Below, piece after piece: positions 35,438-43,637 of a DNA stretch of 51,064 nucleotides. Both the position numbers and the translations under genes were made by a program. Source of the DNA: Verrucomicrobiota bacterium. Lineage in GTDB: Bacteria; Verrucomicrobiota; Verrucomicrobiia; Limisphaerales; Fontisphaeraceae. Numbering within the stretch: position 1 is the first letter of the stretch; each line of letters starts with the position of its first letter. The DNA lies in NCBI GenBank assembly GCA_037139415.1, contig JBAXGN010000027.1:1-51064 (forward strand). Reading direction: 5' to 3'. Under the pieces are notes generated by a model. The model saw only the letters and a list, made by a program, of their open reading frames with translations, was not told the origin of the DNA and did not search any database.

Positions 35438-37270
35438 CTATAAGGTTATGGGGGTTTTCAGTTTCACGACAATCTCAGCGGTAAAGGTTGGCCCTTCGAG
35501 ATTAATGCTGCCCTTGAATCCGGTGGCGTTGGGTTCATTGGTATCAAACAACCAGGGATGCGATTGCAACTGCTTGAGCAACTCAAAGGCCATGGTGTTG
35601 TTACCCTCCGGCTTGATGCTGGTCATGTCAATCGAACGCACTTTCAGCGTCAAATGGGTGATGAGTTGGTCGGAGGCTGCCGCCGTGACCGCCGGATCCA
35701 CCGCAGCTTGGCCGCGTCGTTTCTTGGTCGGACGCAAATCCCCCGGGTCAGTCGCCACCGCCCCTTCTGCCGCCACTGCCGCCGCCGCTGCTGCATGGTC
35801 AGAAGGCAGTTCGGTGGTCAGGGTATCAATCCAAATGCCGGTATCCACTTCCAATTCCTTGCGCGCTTCTTCCTCAGTGGCCATCAGGCACTCGCGCAAC
35901 ACGGGCAAAATTTCATGCCAGATTCGCCGTTCACTAAGCACCACGCGCATGGCGTCCGCGTCGGACATGATTTCCTTCAGGCGCCGCAGCTCGTTTTGGA
36001 GGGTCGTTTTGCTAGCCTCCAGCGGCGAACGGGTGGCCTGTAAATCATCAAGCGAACGGCGCTTTTCCTCGACCAGTTTCTGCTGCAAAAAACCGTACGC
36101 GAACACCACCAACACCAAGCTGAAAATCGTGGATAAGAAAAACGGTTTCTTTTGGTTGAATTCTTGAAACTTGACCGAAGTCTTTGGCATCAAGTTCAAC
36201 TCCACCGGGCAATGCGCCAGCGTGCGCAACCCCAAACCAACCAGTTCCCCCATGGAATGCGCCACTTTGGCCAACTCCTCCAAATTCAATCCCGGATCGC
36301 GATCCACGTTGCGCAACGGATTGAAATATTCGACCGGAATATTCAGTTTTTCGGCAAAAAACTGGGCCGTAAACGGCATGATGGACGCCCCGCCGGAAAG
36401 GAACAAGCGCAACGGGGGCGAACCGGCCTGTTGGCCGCGATAGTTTTGAATCGTCGCGTTCACCTGGATGTGCAAGCGGGTCATGATCTGGCGGGCGATC
36501 TTGGAAATCGCCGCCGCCTGCGCATCATCCGGCTCTTCATAAGCGCCACCCAGACTTACAAACCCCTTCTCCGCTTTGATCCGTTCAGCGTCGTCAAAGG
36601 AAAGTCTGAATTCCGTCGCAAAATCCTGGGTGATGGTGTTGGCGCCAATATTGATGCTGCGCGAAAAGACTTTTCCTTTCTCGAAGAACAGCAGACTGCT
36701 GGTTCTGGCCCCAATGTCCAGCAGCATGGTACAGCCTTCCAGATCCCCGTAATTAAAGCGAAACGCATTGCATAGCGCCGCCGCCGACACTTCCACAAGG
36801 TTGAGCCGCAGGCCGGAGCTTTCCGTGCTGCGAAACAATCCCTCAACGACATCCGTTTTAATGGCGACCAGCAACACTTCCAGATCGCCCGAATTGGTAG
36901 CCCCCAGAATCTGGTAATCCCACACCACTTCCTCGAGCGGGAACGGGACATTCTGTTGGGCTTCGTATTGAATAATCTGGGTGACCTTGGCTTCGTCCAC
37001 CGGGGGCAGCTTGACAAACTTGGAAAATACGTGGAAGCCCGGCGCGCAAACATTCACCATTTTGGAGCTGAATGGCTTCTCCCCCAAGACCGCTTGCAGT
37101 GCCTTGACCGTGGCGGATTCGCGCGTCGCCTCTTGGGCTCCCTCTTGTCCCAAAGAACGAAAAGCATACTGCTTGAGCCGCAGTCCACCGGACTCGTTCG
37201 GCTCAAATTCAGCGACCTTCAGGGTGTTCGCCCCGCAGTCAACCGCCAAAAATGACTTTGCCTTAAGCAT
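35438..37270 (-). CDS. Type IV pilus assembly PilM-PilN fusion protein
   Basis: 610 residues. Residues 1-360 form a PilM/FtsA-like actin-fold ATPase: FLAVDCGANTLKVAEF is phosphate loop 1, CTMLLDIGARTSSLLFFEKG is phosphate loop 2, and LFLSGGASIMPFTAQF is the adenosine motif. After VELNLMPKTSVKFQEFN, the standard PilN N-terminal motif (N-L-x-P) that binds PilM, a membrane helix follows (FFLSTIFSLVLVVFAYGFL), then a coiled coil and a periplasmic ferredoxin-like PilN domain. In most type IV pilus operons PilM and PilN are separate genes; here they are one chain. It should recruit the inner-membrane PilO-like platform. First gene of the four-gene operon; a TATGTT hexamer lies 5 nt before the ATG. 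An Ala-rich/basic insert lies at about residues 498-530. Confidence 0.88.
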   Translation of the reverse strand: MLKAKSFLAVDCGANTLKVAEFEPNESGGLRLKQYAFRSLGQEGAQEATRESATVKALQAVLGEKPFSSKMVNVCAPGFHVFSKFVKLPPVDEAKVTQIIQYEAQQNVPFPLEEVVWDYQILGATNSGDLEVLLVAIKTDVVEGLFRSTESSGLRLNLVEVSAAALCNAFRFNYGDLEGCTMLLDIGARTSSLLFFEKGKVFSRSINIGANTITQDFATEFRLSFDDAERIKAEKGFVSLGGAYEEPDDAQAAAISKIARQIMTRLHIQVNATIQNYRGQQAGSPPLRLFLSGGASIMPFTAQFFAEKLNIPVEYFNPLRNVDRDPGLNLEELAKVAHSMGELVGLGLRTLAHCPVELNLMPKTSVKFQEFNQKKPFFLSTIFSLVLVVFAYGFLQQKLVEEKRRSLDDLQATRSPLEASKTTLQNELRRLKEIMSDADAMRVVLSERRIWHEILPVLRECLMATEEEARKELEVDTGIWIDTLTTELPSDHAAAAAAVAAEGAVATDPGDLRPTKKRRGQAAVDPAVTAAASDQLITHLTLKVRSIDMTSIKPEGNNTMAFELLKQLQSHPWLFDTNEPNATGFKGSINLEGPTFTAEIVVKLKTPITL

Positions 37271-37401
37271 TTAACAACATACCACCGGCCGCGCAACGAA
37301 ACTACTCCATTGGCGACTCAACAAGCGCAATTGCGTTAATTGATATGAGAGTTGGTTACTGAAAAAAAACACCTTGGTCAAACAAAAAACCATAAAAAGT
37401 G

Positions 37402-37504
37402 AAAATACGGTTTTCCCGCATTACCAAAATACGGAAAAATTCTACTGGCATAAGCCCGATAAATGGGCTTTAGTAAGCGCACGTTTGCTAAGATAACATG
37501 TAAT
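37402..37504. promoter_or_regulatory. Divergent intergenic region with direct repeats and a -10-like box
   Basis: The 240 bp between the pilus operon and the plus-strand secreted-protein gene is AT-rich. AAAATACGG occurs twice in direct orientation (37402-37410 and 37426-37434). A 6-bp stem AAGCCC/GGGCTT (37452-37470) follows. TGTAAT (37499-37504, plus strand) is 5 of 6 to a -10 box and ends 6 nt before the ATG at 37511, but I see no matching -35. Assignment as promoter/operator DNA is tentative. Confidence 0.35.
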
Positions 37505-37510
37505 TCCACT

Positions 37511-39424
37511 ATGAAAACACTACTCATCTTAACCGGTCTGCTGGCCTGTGCCGCTGGCCTGCCTGCTGCCCAAACGCCCGCGCCGGAGAACCTGCTGCCG
37601 GAGGACACCATGGCGGTCTTTGCCATACCCGACTATGCCCGCACCGCCCATCACTTCTCCAACGCCCCCCAAGCCGCCCTCTGGCAAGACGCGGCCATGA
37701 GGCCCTTTCTGGACCACTTTACCGCCGCGTTCCAAAAAAATGTGACCACCCCATTGGAAAAAGAACTGGGGATCAAGTTTTCAGATTACACCGGCCTGGC
37801 CCAAGGGCAGTTCTCCTTGGCGGTCACCCGCGGCACCTGGGTGCCCGGCAAAACCGGCCCGGAATCAGGCGACCCCGGTTTCCTAATGGTCATGGATACC
37901 GGCAGTAAGAGCGACCAGCTCAAGAAAATTTTGGCCGATCTGAAGAAGAAGTGGGTGGATTCCGGCAAGCAAATTAAAACCGACAAAATCCGCGATGCCG
38001 AATTCGTCACCTTCATCATTGCCGGCGAGGATGTCAAAAATCTGTTTGAAAAAGTGTTTCCCGACCCCAGCGAAGGCTGGGAGTCCACCGACAACAAACC
38101 GGCCAAGAAACCTCGCAAGCCAGCCGCAGAGAAGGACAAAGGCAAAGAAAAAGTGGAATTGATCGTCGGCCAATCCGATTCCCTGCTGCTGGTGGGCACC
38201 AACGCCAAAGACATTGAGAAGTTGATGATCCGGCAAACCGGGGGTGCCGCGCCGGCCCTCACGGAAAATGCCGCCTTCGGCGCCCCCGACCGCGCCATGC
38301 TCCGCAACTCGCTTTTCTTTGGCTGGGTCAACCTGAAAACCCTGATCGAAGCGGGTGCCGCTGCGGCCGATAACCAGCCCAACCGGCGCGGTAAGCCAGA
38401 CCCCAAAGCGCAGTTGGAAATGATGGGCTTGACCGGATTAAAGTCGTTGGCTTTCAATCTCAAGGATGAGGGTGACGGCGGCCAGATGGTCTGGCACTTG
38501 GGCATTCCGGAGGCCGACCGCAAGGGCCTGTTCAAAATCCTGTCCCCTGCTCCCAAGGACTGCAGTCCGCCCGCGTTTATCTCCGCAGACATCGTTAATT
38601 TTGTGCGGTATCGCTTGGATTTTCAGAGAATCAAAGAGTTTGTGGATGCCGTGACGCCTCCCCCGCAAGGGCAGGGCCAACCGCAAAACCCCATCGGCGA
38701 CATGATCAAAGCGATCCTCAACCAACTGGGCGATGACGTAATCTATTACTCGCGCAAAGATGCTGCGGCCACCCTCGAGGGGCTGGGCATGCCGCCGTTT
38801 GTCCTGCTGTTGGGTTCCCCCAGTAGTGAGCAACTGGTGTCCAATCTGCAATTCCTCCTGATGCTGGGCAAAGGCAACCGTGGGCAGGTGAAAGAACGCG
38901 AATTTTTGGGCCGGAAGGTCTATACAGTACCAGCCCCGGCTCCGCGCAACAAGAACGGCAAGGCGGATGCTCCGGCGGGCGACGGTTTCAGCCTGAGCAG
39001 CAGCAAGGAATACCTCGCGTTGGGCAACAACAACGCCATGTTCGAAGAATTCCTGCGCGGCCCCGGTGACCGCAAAGCCTGGCGGGAAAACCCGCGCCTG
39101 GCGGAAGCGGCGCAAAAAGTCGGCGGCATGAATTCCGGCCTGTTTGGTTTCGAAAACCAGAAGGAAAGCATGAAGATGCTCTTTGGCACCCTGACCAAAA
39201 ATCCGAAAGCCATCGAAGATGCCGTAAGTAATTCGCCCATTGGCGGGCGATTGGGCATGCAGGACGACAGCAAGAAGTTCAAGGAATGGCTGGATCTTTC
39301 CTTGCTGCCGGATTTCTCCAAAGTGGAGAAATATTTCGACCTGAGCGTTTATGCGTTCAGTTCCACGCCGGAGGGCATGGCCATTAAATTCTACGCCCCA
39401 GTGCCGCCCGGACTGCGGAAGTAA
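37511..39424 (+). CDS. Secreted DUF3352-like protein of unknown function
   Basis: 637 residues from the ATG at 37511, which directly precedes a signal peptide (MKTLLILTGLLACAAGLPAA). The frame is open 16 codons further up, but that part is intergenic DNA. The start of the mature protein (NLLPEDTMAVFAIPDYA, then LGIKFSDYTGLAQGQFSLAV) resembles DUF3352-type proteins, which are large periplasmic or secreted proteins of unknown role found in Planctomycetes, Verrucomicrobia and cyanobacteria. A Lys-rich low-complexity stretch lies near residues 195-220 and a Pro/Gln/Gly stretch near 382-395. No catalytic motif is visible. It is the only plus-strand gene between 1 and 46.8 kb, divergent from the pilus operon, so co-regulation is possible. 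A -10-like box lies exactly 6 nt upstream of the ATG. Confidence 0.7.
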   Translation: MKTLLILTGLLACAAGLPAAQTPAPENLLPEDTMAVFAIPDYARTAHHFSNAPQAALWQDAAMRPFLDHFTAAFQKNVTTPLEKELGIKFSDYTGLAQGQFSLAVTRGTWVPGKTGPESGDPGFLMVMDTGSKSDQLKKILADLKKKWVDSGKQIKTDKIRDAEFVTFIIAGEDVKNLFEKVFPDPSEGWESTDNKPAKKPRKPAAEKDKGKEKVELIVGQSDSLLLVGTNAKDIEKLMIRQTGGAAPALTENAAFGAPDRAMLRNSLFFGWVNLKTLIEAGAAAADNQPNRRGKPDPKAQLEMMGLTGLKSLAFNLKDEGDGGQMVWHLGIPEADRKGLFKILSPAPKDCSPPAFISADIVNFVRYRLDFQRIKEFVDAVTPPPQGQGQPQNPIGDMIKAILNQLGDDVIYYSRKDAAATLEGLGMPPFVLLLGSPSSEQLVSNLQFLLMLGKGNRGQVKEREFLGRKVYTVPAPAPRNKNGKADAPAGDGFSLSSSKEYLALGNNNAMFEEFLRGPGDRKAWRENPRLAEAAQKVGGMNSGLFGFENQKESMKMLFGTLTKNPKAIEDAVSNSPIGGRLGMQDDSKKFKEWLDLSLLPDFSKVEKYFDLSVYAFSSTPEGMAIKFYAPVPPGLRK

Positions 39425-39460
39425 CTGGCGAGGTTCCAATCTCCGTGCCCTCTGTGTGCT

Positions 39461-39740
39461 TCAGCGCCAGAGCGGCACGCGGCATTTACTGGCGGCTTCC
39501 CGAAGCGGGCCGTCCTTGCAGCCCAAAGTAATTCCAATGAGCTTTCAAGATGAGACTAAGGCGCGCAGGATTTTGAGCGGCTGGCGAGACGCGAGCGAGG
39601 CGCATACCCGCAGCGGTCTGTAACGAGCGAGCAACGAAGCCAGCAGCTCAAAAGACCAGCGAATTAGTCTCATCTTGATAGCGATTTGGAATAAGCTTGC
39701 GGCGAAGCGCCAGCTCAAGGTAGGCAGCGTCATAGACGCC
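39461..39740 (-). pseudogene. vapC (PIN toxin) remnant, split by a palindromic element and 5'-deleted
   Basis: Two short minus-strand stretches read as the end of a VapC-type PIN ribonuclease. At 39740-39693 the frame gives GVYDAAYLELALRRKL, the conserved PIN block around the third acidic residue (V-Y-D-A-A-Y-L-x-L-A). At 39529-39461 the frame gives TLGCKDGPLREAA and runs to a stop after PLWR, the usual PIN ending with the last acidic residue. The 162-bp element at 39531-39692 separates the two; PIN homology stops exactly at its outer repeat. Roughly the first two thirds of vapC are missing: the upstream remnant begins right at the antitoxin's stop codon. So the toxin is dead, with about 38 of an expected 130 residues left. 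Confidence 0.8.
39531..39692. repeat. 162-bp palindromic (MITE/REP-like) element inserted in vapC
   Basis: Terminal inverted repeats of 29 bp start with ATTCCAA (39531-39537) and end with TTGGAAT (39686-39692). After a 7-bp imperfect stretch the perfect 15-mer TCAAGATGAGACTAA (39545-39559) pairs with its complement at 39664-39678. Further in, TTTTGAGCGGCTGGC (39571-39585) pairs with 39639-39653 with one mismatch. The inner part is GC-rich with repeated GCGAGC motifs. No coding frame is convincing, so this is a non-autonomous element. A clear target-site duplication is not visible, perhaps because of later deletion. Confidence 0.75.
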
Positions 39741-39993
39741 CTTCCTCGGTGGCCGAGCGAACTTCCGCATCAGACAGTTTTGTTCTTCCCTTGGCCCGGG
39801 TGCGGATCAATTCTTGCAGTGCTTGGAGGCCAGCCACCGTCTTGCGAATATCTTCCAGGCTTTGCCCTCCTTCTGGGATCATCCGGGCAACCGTTTTTTC
39901 ATAACGGGTAATGACGACCGCCTCACCTTTGGCAACGCGATTCAACAACTCACCAAAGCGAGTCTTGGCCTCAGATGCGGTTACAGTTGACAT
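39730..39993 (-). CDS. Phd/YefM-type antitoxin (orphaned)
   Basis: 87 residues starting MSTVTASEAKTRFGELLNRV, the standard N-terminus of the Phd/YefM antitoxin family (S-x-x-E-A-K-x-x-F-x-x-L-L). KGEAVVITRYEKTVARMIP is the second family motif. The N-terminal half should dimerise and bind operator DNA, and the C-terminal half (DAEVRSATEEGRL) should wrap around the toxin. The cognate VapC gene next to it is broken, so only the DNA-binding role or cross-neutralisation of another toxin could remain. The stop codon TGA appears to come from the deletion junction with vapC, although the protein ends where the family normally ends (E-E-G-R). A -10-like TAGAAA (40000-40005) lies 6 nt before the ATG. 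Confidence 0.88.
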   Translation of the reverse strand: MSTVTASEAKTRFGELLNRVAKGEAVVITRYEKTVARMIPEGGQSLEDIRKTVAGLQALQELIRTRAKGRTKLSDAEVRSATEEGRL

Positions 39994-40093
39994 ACGTAAT
40001 TTCTAATTAACCAGACAACGACTAGGCTAACGTCTAACATGCATGGATATCCCGTGCAACCATTGCTTATGACTCGCCCGTGGCTTCGTGGCT

Positions 40094-41101
40094 TCAACTT
40101 TTCCCGGCGCCTTTGCCCAAGCGCTGCCGGTATTGGTCCAGGATCACTGCCGCCACGATCACCACCCCGGTGATCAGCCGTTTTGTTTCATCCTTCACCC
40201 CCACCGATGCCAAGCCGTTATTGAGCACAGCAATGATCAGCACCCCGAAAAAGGTCCGCACCACCGACCCGCGTCCGCCCATCAGGCTGGTGCCACCAAT
40301 CACCGCCGCCGCAATGGCCTGCAGCTCAAAACCTGCTCCGGCATTCGGATTGGCGGATTGGAATCGCGACGTGTCAATGATCGCTGCCACGGCCACCAGA
40401 ACGCCGCTGATCAGGAAGACGGCCAATTTGACCGGGCGAGGGTCAATGCCCGATAACCGCACCGCTTCTTCGTTGGTCCCGATGGCAATCATGTAGCGCC
40501 CAAAGACGGTCCGCGACAACACCAACTGCCCCGCGATGACAATGGCCGTCGCCAGCAGGAACGGCAGGGATAGCCCCAGGACATGCGTTCCGGCGATGCC
40601 TTCAATGGCCGACCCGATGTATTGTGTTTGCGAATGCGTGACCAGGTGAGCCCCGCCCCGCGCGATCTCCAGCATGCCCAAGGTAACAATAAACGATGGC
40701 AGGCCCCAGCGGATGGACACCAGCCCGTTGAATGCGCCGCAAGCCAGCCCGGTCCCCAGGGCAGCGAGAATGGCCGCGCCCAACGGCCAGTTATATTGTT
40801 TCATGCACACGCCCAACACCGCGCCGCTGAAACCGAGCACGGAACCGATGGATAAATCCACCCCGGCAATGATCAACACGAAGGTCGTCCCGGTGGCCAT
40901 GATAATCGCGGCGGGTATTTGGTTCGCGATGGTCTGAAAAGTGGTCGCGCTGAAAAAATGTTGGGCCTGAAGACTGAATACCAGAATCAGCGCCCCCAGA
41001 GCCAGTAACATGCCCAGATAATCCGCCATCACCCGCCGCAAATCGGCGGCGCGCGACGGGCGCGTGGGCGTGGGTGCCATAGTGGAAAGCTTCTCGTTCA
41101 T
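40094..41101 (-). CDS. rbsC: Ribose-type ABC transporter permease
   Basis: 335 residues from the ATG at 41101, which shares an ATGA overlap with the stop of the ATPase gene; the frame is open further upstream only inside that gene. Multiple hydrophobic segments (for example LLALGALILVFSL, AAIIMATGTTFVLIIAGVDL) and the permease motif VDLSIGSVLGFSGAVLG mark the BPD_transp_2/RbsC family. It forms the membrane channel of a sugar importer with the RbsA-like ATPase and the RbsB-like binding protein. The exact sugar (ribose, xylose, galactose, an inositol or AI-2 type) cannot be read from sequence; the symbol denotes the family. It is the last gene of the transporter set, and no sugar kinase or repressor lies alongside. 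Confidence 0.9.
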   Translation of the reverse strand: MNEKLSTMAPTPTRPSRAADLRRVMADYLGMLLALGALILVFSLQAQHFFSATTFQTIANQIPAAIIMATGTTFVLIIAGVDLSIGSVLGFSGAVLGVCMKQYNWPLGAAILAALGTGLACGAFNGLVSIRWGLPSFIVTLGMLEIARGGAHLVTHSQTQYIGSAIEGIAGTHVLGLSLPFLLATAIVIAGQLVLSRTVFGRYMIAIGTNEEAVRLSGIDPRPVKLAVFLISGVLVAVAAIIDTSRFQSANPNAGAGFELQAIAAAVIGGTSLMGGRGSVVRTFFGVLIIAVLNNGLASVGVKDETKRLITGVVIVAAVILDQYRQRLGKGAGKS

Positions 41102-42618
41102 AGTCGTTGTTTGTCCAGATGACCGCTCAGGGCGGCGGCCATGATCTTGTCCTGCGTCCATTCGCCGCGCGTGAAACCGGCGGCAATTTTTCCGGCGGAC
41201 ATGACCAGCAACCGGTCGCACAAGGCCAGCAATTCCTTGAGATCAGACGATACCACGATCACCGCCTTGCCGTTGCGGGCCAATTCAATCAGCAGTTGGT
41301 ATATTTCAAACCGGGCTCCCACATCAATACCCCGGGTGGGCTCGTCGAAAATCAGAATATCGCAGTTGCGGAACAGCCATTTTCCAATGATCACCTTTTG
41401 CTGGTTGCCGCCGCTCAATTCGACAATGCGCTGTTCCACGGAATGACAGCGCACCCGCAGTTTTTCACTCCACTCCACGGCTGCGCCATGTTCGCGGCTG
41501 GGCTCAATCCAGCATCGCAGCCGGCTGACGAGGTCCAGCGCCGTGATGCTGAGATTGGCGCGGATGGGCAACGGCAGAAATGCCCCCTGCTCTTTGCGAT
41601 CCTCCGTGAGCAGCGCGATACCCTGCCGCACGGCATCCTGGGGTGACCGGATGCGGGCGGGTGTATCAGAACCATGCAAAAATATTTCCCCCGCATCCGC
41701 TTGGTCAGCGCCAAAAATAAGGCGCATGGTTTCGGTGCGTCCCGCACCCATCAAGCCGGCAAAGCCCAGGATTTCCCCTTGGCGCGCTTCAAAGGAAACC
41801 TCCCGCACTTTGTTGCCGCGACACAGCCCCTGGACTCGCAACGCCACGGGACCGGGTTTTGACTCAGCCGGTTGAATAACCTCCCCCAATTCGCGTCCCA
41901 CCATGAGACGCACCAGCTCATCCAGCGAAACAGCGCCGGTCTGGTGCGTGCCCACCATCCGGCCATCGCGCAGCACCGTGATGCGGTCGGCGATCAGCCG
42001 CAGTTCCTCCAGGCGATGGGAGATATAAATGATGCCGGCTCCTTGCGCCTTCAAACGATTGATCTGCGCGAACAGCCGCTCCACTTCCGGGTCCGTCAAC
42101 GCCGCCGTCGGCTCGTCCAGGATCAACACCTCGCAGCGCCGGGAAATCCCGGCGGCAATCTCCACCAACTGCTGCTGGCCGATGCCCAACCGCCCGACCG
42201 GCTCGCCGGGGTCCACGTGGGAAAGGCCAACCGTCTGCAACAATTCAGCAGTCCGGGAATTCATCCGGCCATAATCAATCCACCCGAACCGGTTGGGCAT
42301 CTCCTCCAAAAAAATATTCTCGGCGACCGTCAGCGTGCCCACCAGGTTCAACTCCTGCATGACCATGCGCACCCCCTGCTGCTCGGCCTCATGACGGCTG
42401 CGCGGCGCATGCGGCCGCCCGTTTACCTGCATGGTTCCGGCATCCGGTTGGGTCAGCCCGGCAAGGATGCGGGCCAGCGTGCTTTTGCCCGCCCCGTTCT
42501 CGCCGATCAACGCATGCACCTCGCCCCGGCGCAGCGCGAAATTCACCCCCGTCAACACCGGCGTGGCATAGGCCTTTTCAATACCGGTAACGTGGAGCAA
42601 TGCCGGAGATTCGGGCAT
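41098..42618 (-). CDS. rbsA: Ribose-type ABC transporter, double ATP-binding protein
   Basis: 506 residues with two tandem ATPase domains, the layout of RbsA/MglA/XylG. The N-terminal domain has Walker A GENGAGKST, signature LGIGQQQLVEIA and Walker B VLILDEPTAAL. The C-terminal domain has the degenerate Walker A expected in this family (GLMGAGRTETM), signature LSGGNQQKVIIGKWL and Walker B ILIFDEPTRGID. The protein powers sugar uptake from the cytoplasmic face. It starts 24 bp after the binding-protein gene and overlaps the permease gene by 4 bp, so the three are one translational unit. Length and order (B-A-C on the coding strand) are normal, except that classical E. coli rbs has A-C-B. Confidence 0.93.
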   Translation of the reverse strand: MPESPALLHVTGIEKAYATPVLTGVNFALRRGEVHALIGENGAGKSTLARILAGLTQPDAGTMQVNGRPHAPRSRHEAEQQGVRMVMQELNLVGTLTVAENIFLEEMPNRFGWIDYGRMNSRTAELLQTVGLSHVDPGEPVGRLGIGQQQLVEIAAGISRRCEVLILDEPTAALTDPEVERLFAQINRLKAQGAGIIYISHRLEELRLIADRITVLRDGRMVGTHQTGAVSLDELVRLMVGRELGEVIQPAESKPGPVALRVQGLCRGNKVREVSFEARQGEILGFAGLMGAGRTETMRLIFGADQADAGEIFLHGSDTPARIRSPQDAVRQGIALLTEDRKEQGAFLPLPIRANLSITALDLVSRLRCWIEPSREHGAAVEWSEKLRVRCHSVEQRIVELSGGNQQKVIIGKWLFRNCDILIFDEPTRGIDVGARFEIYQLLIELARNGKAVIVVSSDLKELLALCDRLLVMSAGKIAAGFTRGEWTQDKIMAAALSGHLDKQRL

Positions 42619-42642
42619 TCGGGTTGGCGCAGTGATGGCGGG

Positions 42643-43602
42643 TTACTTCTTCAGCGGTTCCAGCGTGACCAAATCCACCGGCGTCTCGCGATCCTGCGGC
42701 GCGCCTTTGGTCTTGATCATGTCCAACGCGTATTGAATGCCGAAGACCGCAAGTTGATCCGCGTGCTGATCGGCAGTCGCCAGAATTTTTCCTTCCTTCA
42801 ACAATTGCTGCACGGCGGAAATATTGTCATAGCCGATCACCAGCACTTTATCCAGCTTGTTGGCCGAGCGCAGCGCCGCCACCGCGCCCAGCGCCATGCT
42901 GTCATTGGCGCACAGGATGGCTTTGATGTCCGGATGCTCCGTGATCACCGCCGCCGCAATTGCATTGGCTTTGTCCGTTTCCCAAAAGCCGGATTGCGAA
43001 CTCACGATGTTCACCTTGGCCGCTTTCATGGCATCTTCCAATCCCTGCTTGCGCGTGACGGCATTATACGCGCTCGGCATGCCTTCGATGATGGCCACCT
43101 TGTCCCCGGCCTGCAGCCGCTTGGCCAAATAATCGCCCACCTGCCGGGCGCCCTTGCGGTTATCCGGCCCCACAAATGGCACCTTCACGCCCTTATCCGC
43201 CAGCACCCCGGGGTCCAGCTTGTTATCAATGTTCACCACCGGGATGCCGGCGGCCTGCGCTTTCTGGCAGGTCATCACCAGCGCCTTGGAATCCGCCGGC
43301 GCAATCACGATGGCATCCACGCGCTGGGCAATCATCTGCTCCACAATGTCAATCTGACGGGCCACATCCATGTCATCCTTGATGCCGTTGGCAATCAGCT
43401 CGTATTCCGCGTCGTGCTGTTTCTGATGCGCCCGCGCGCCGTTTTCCATCGTCATGAAAAACTCGTTGGAAAGAGATTTCATGATCAGGGCAATCCGTGG
43501 TTTGGCAGGGCCCTTCGATTGAGAGCATCCGAAAGTCAGGCAGCCGAGACCGGCTGCCGCCGCGAGCAGAAACAGAAAGCGTCCAGTGGAAATGTTTTTC
43601 AT
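42643..43602 (-). CDS. rbsB: Ribose-type ABC transporter, sugar-binding lipoprotein
   Basis: 319 residues from the ATG at 43602, which directly precedes a lipoprotein signal (FLFLLAAAAGLGCLTFGC, with the lipid-modified Cys followed by SQSKG). The frame is open for 13 more codons upstream, but these give no signal sequence. The mature part is a type I periplasmic-binding protein: RIALIMKSLSNEFF, DAIVIAPADSKAL, VVNIDNKLDP, VPFVGPDNRKGARQVGDYL, ILCANDSMALGAVAAL and VIGYDN all match the RbsB/LacI-like fold. It binds the sugar outside the cytoplasmic membrane and delivers it to the permease. A 35-bp gap separates it from the upstream pseudouridine synthase gene; I see no convincing promoter there, so transcription may enter from upstream. 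Confidence 0.92.
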   Translation of the reverse strand: MKNISTGRFLFLLAAAAGLGCLTFGCSQSKGPAKPRIALIMKSLSNEFFMTMENGARAHQKQHDAEYELIANGIKDDMDVARQIDIVEQMIAQRVDAIVIAPADSKALVMTCQKAQAAGIPVVNIDNKLDPGVLADKGVKVPFVGPDNRKGARQVGDYLAKRLQAGDKVAIIEGMPSAYNAVTRKQGLEDAMKAAKVNIVSSQSGFWETDKANAIAAAVITEHPDIKAILCANDSMALGAVAALRSANKLDKVLVIGYDNISAVQQLLKEGKILATADQHADQLAVFGIQYALDMIKTKGAPQDRETPVDLVTLEPLKK

Positions 43603-43637
43603 ATTCTTGAAGAATTGTGCCTGGAATCGCGCCAAAC

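Noticed and set aside
37786-39439. Two minus-strand frames opposite the DUF3352-like gene
   Set aside because: They overlap each other and the plus-strand gene, lack motifs, and have shadow-like composition.
39545-39733. 62-codon frame starting with an ATGA overlap after the antitoxin, which could be taken as its toxin
   Set aside because: It runs through the palindromic element in a frame different from the PIN remnants and has no toxin motif.
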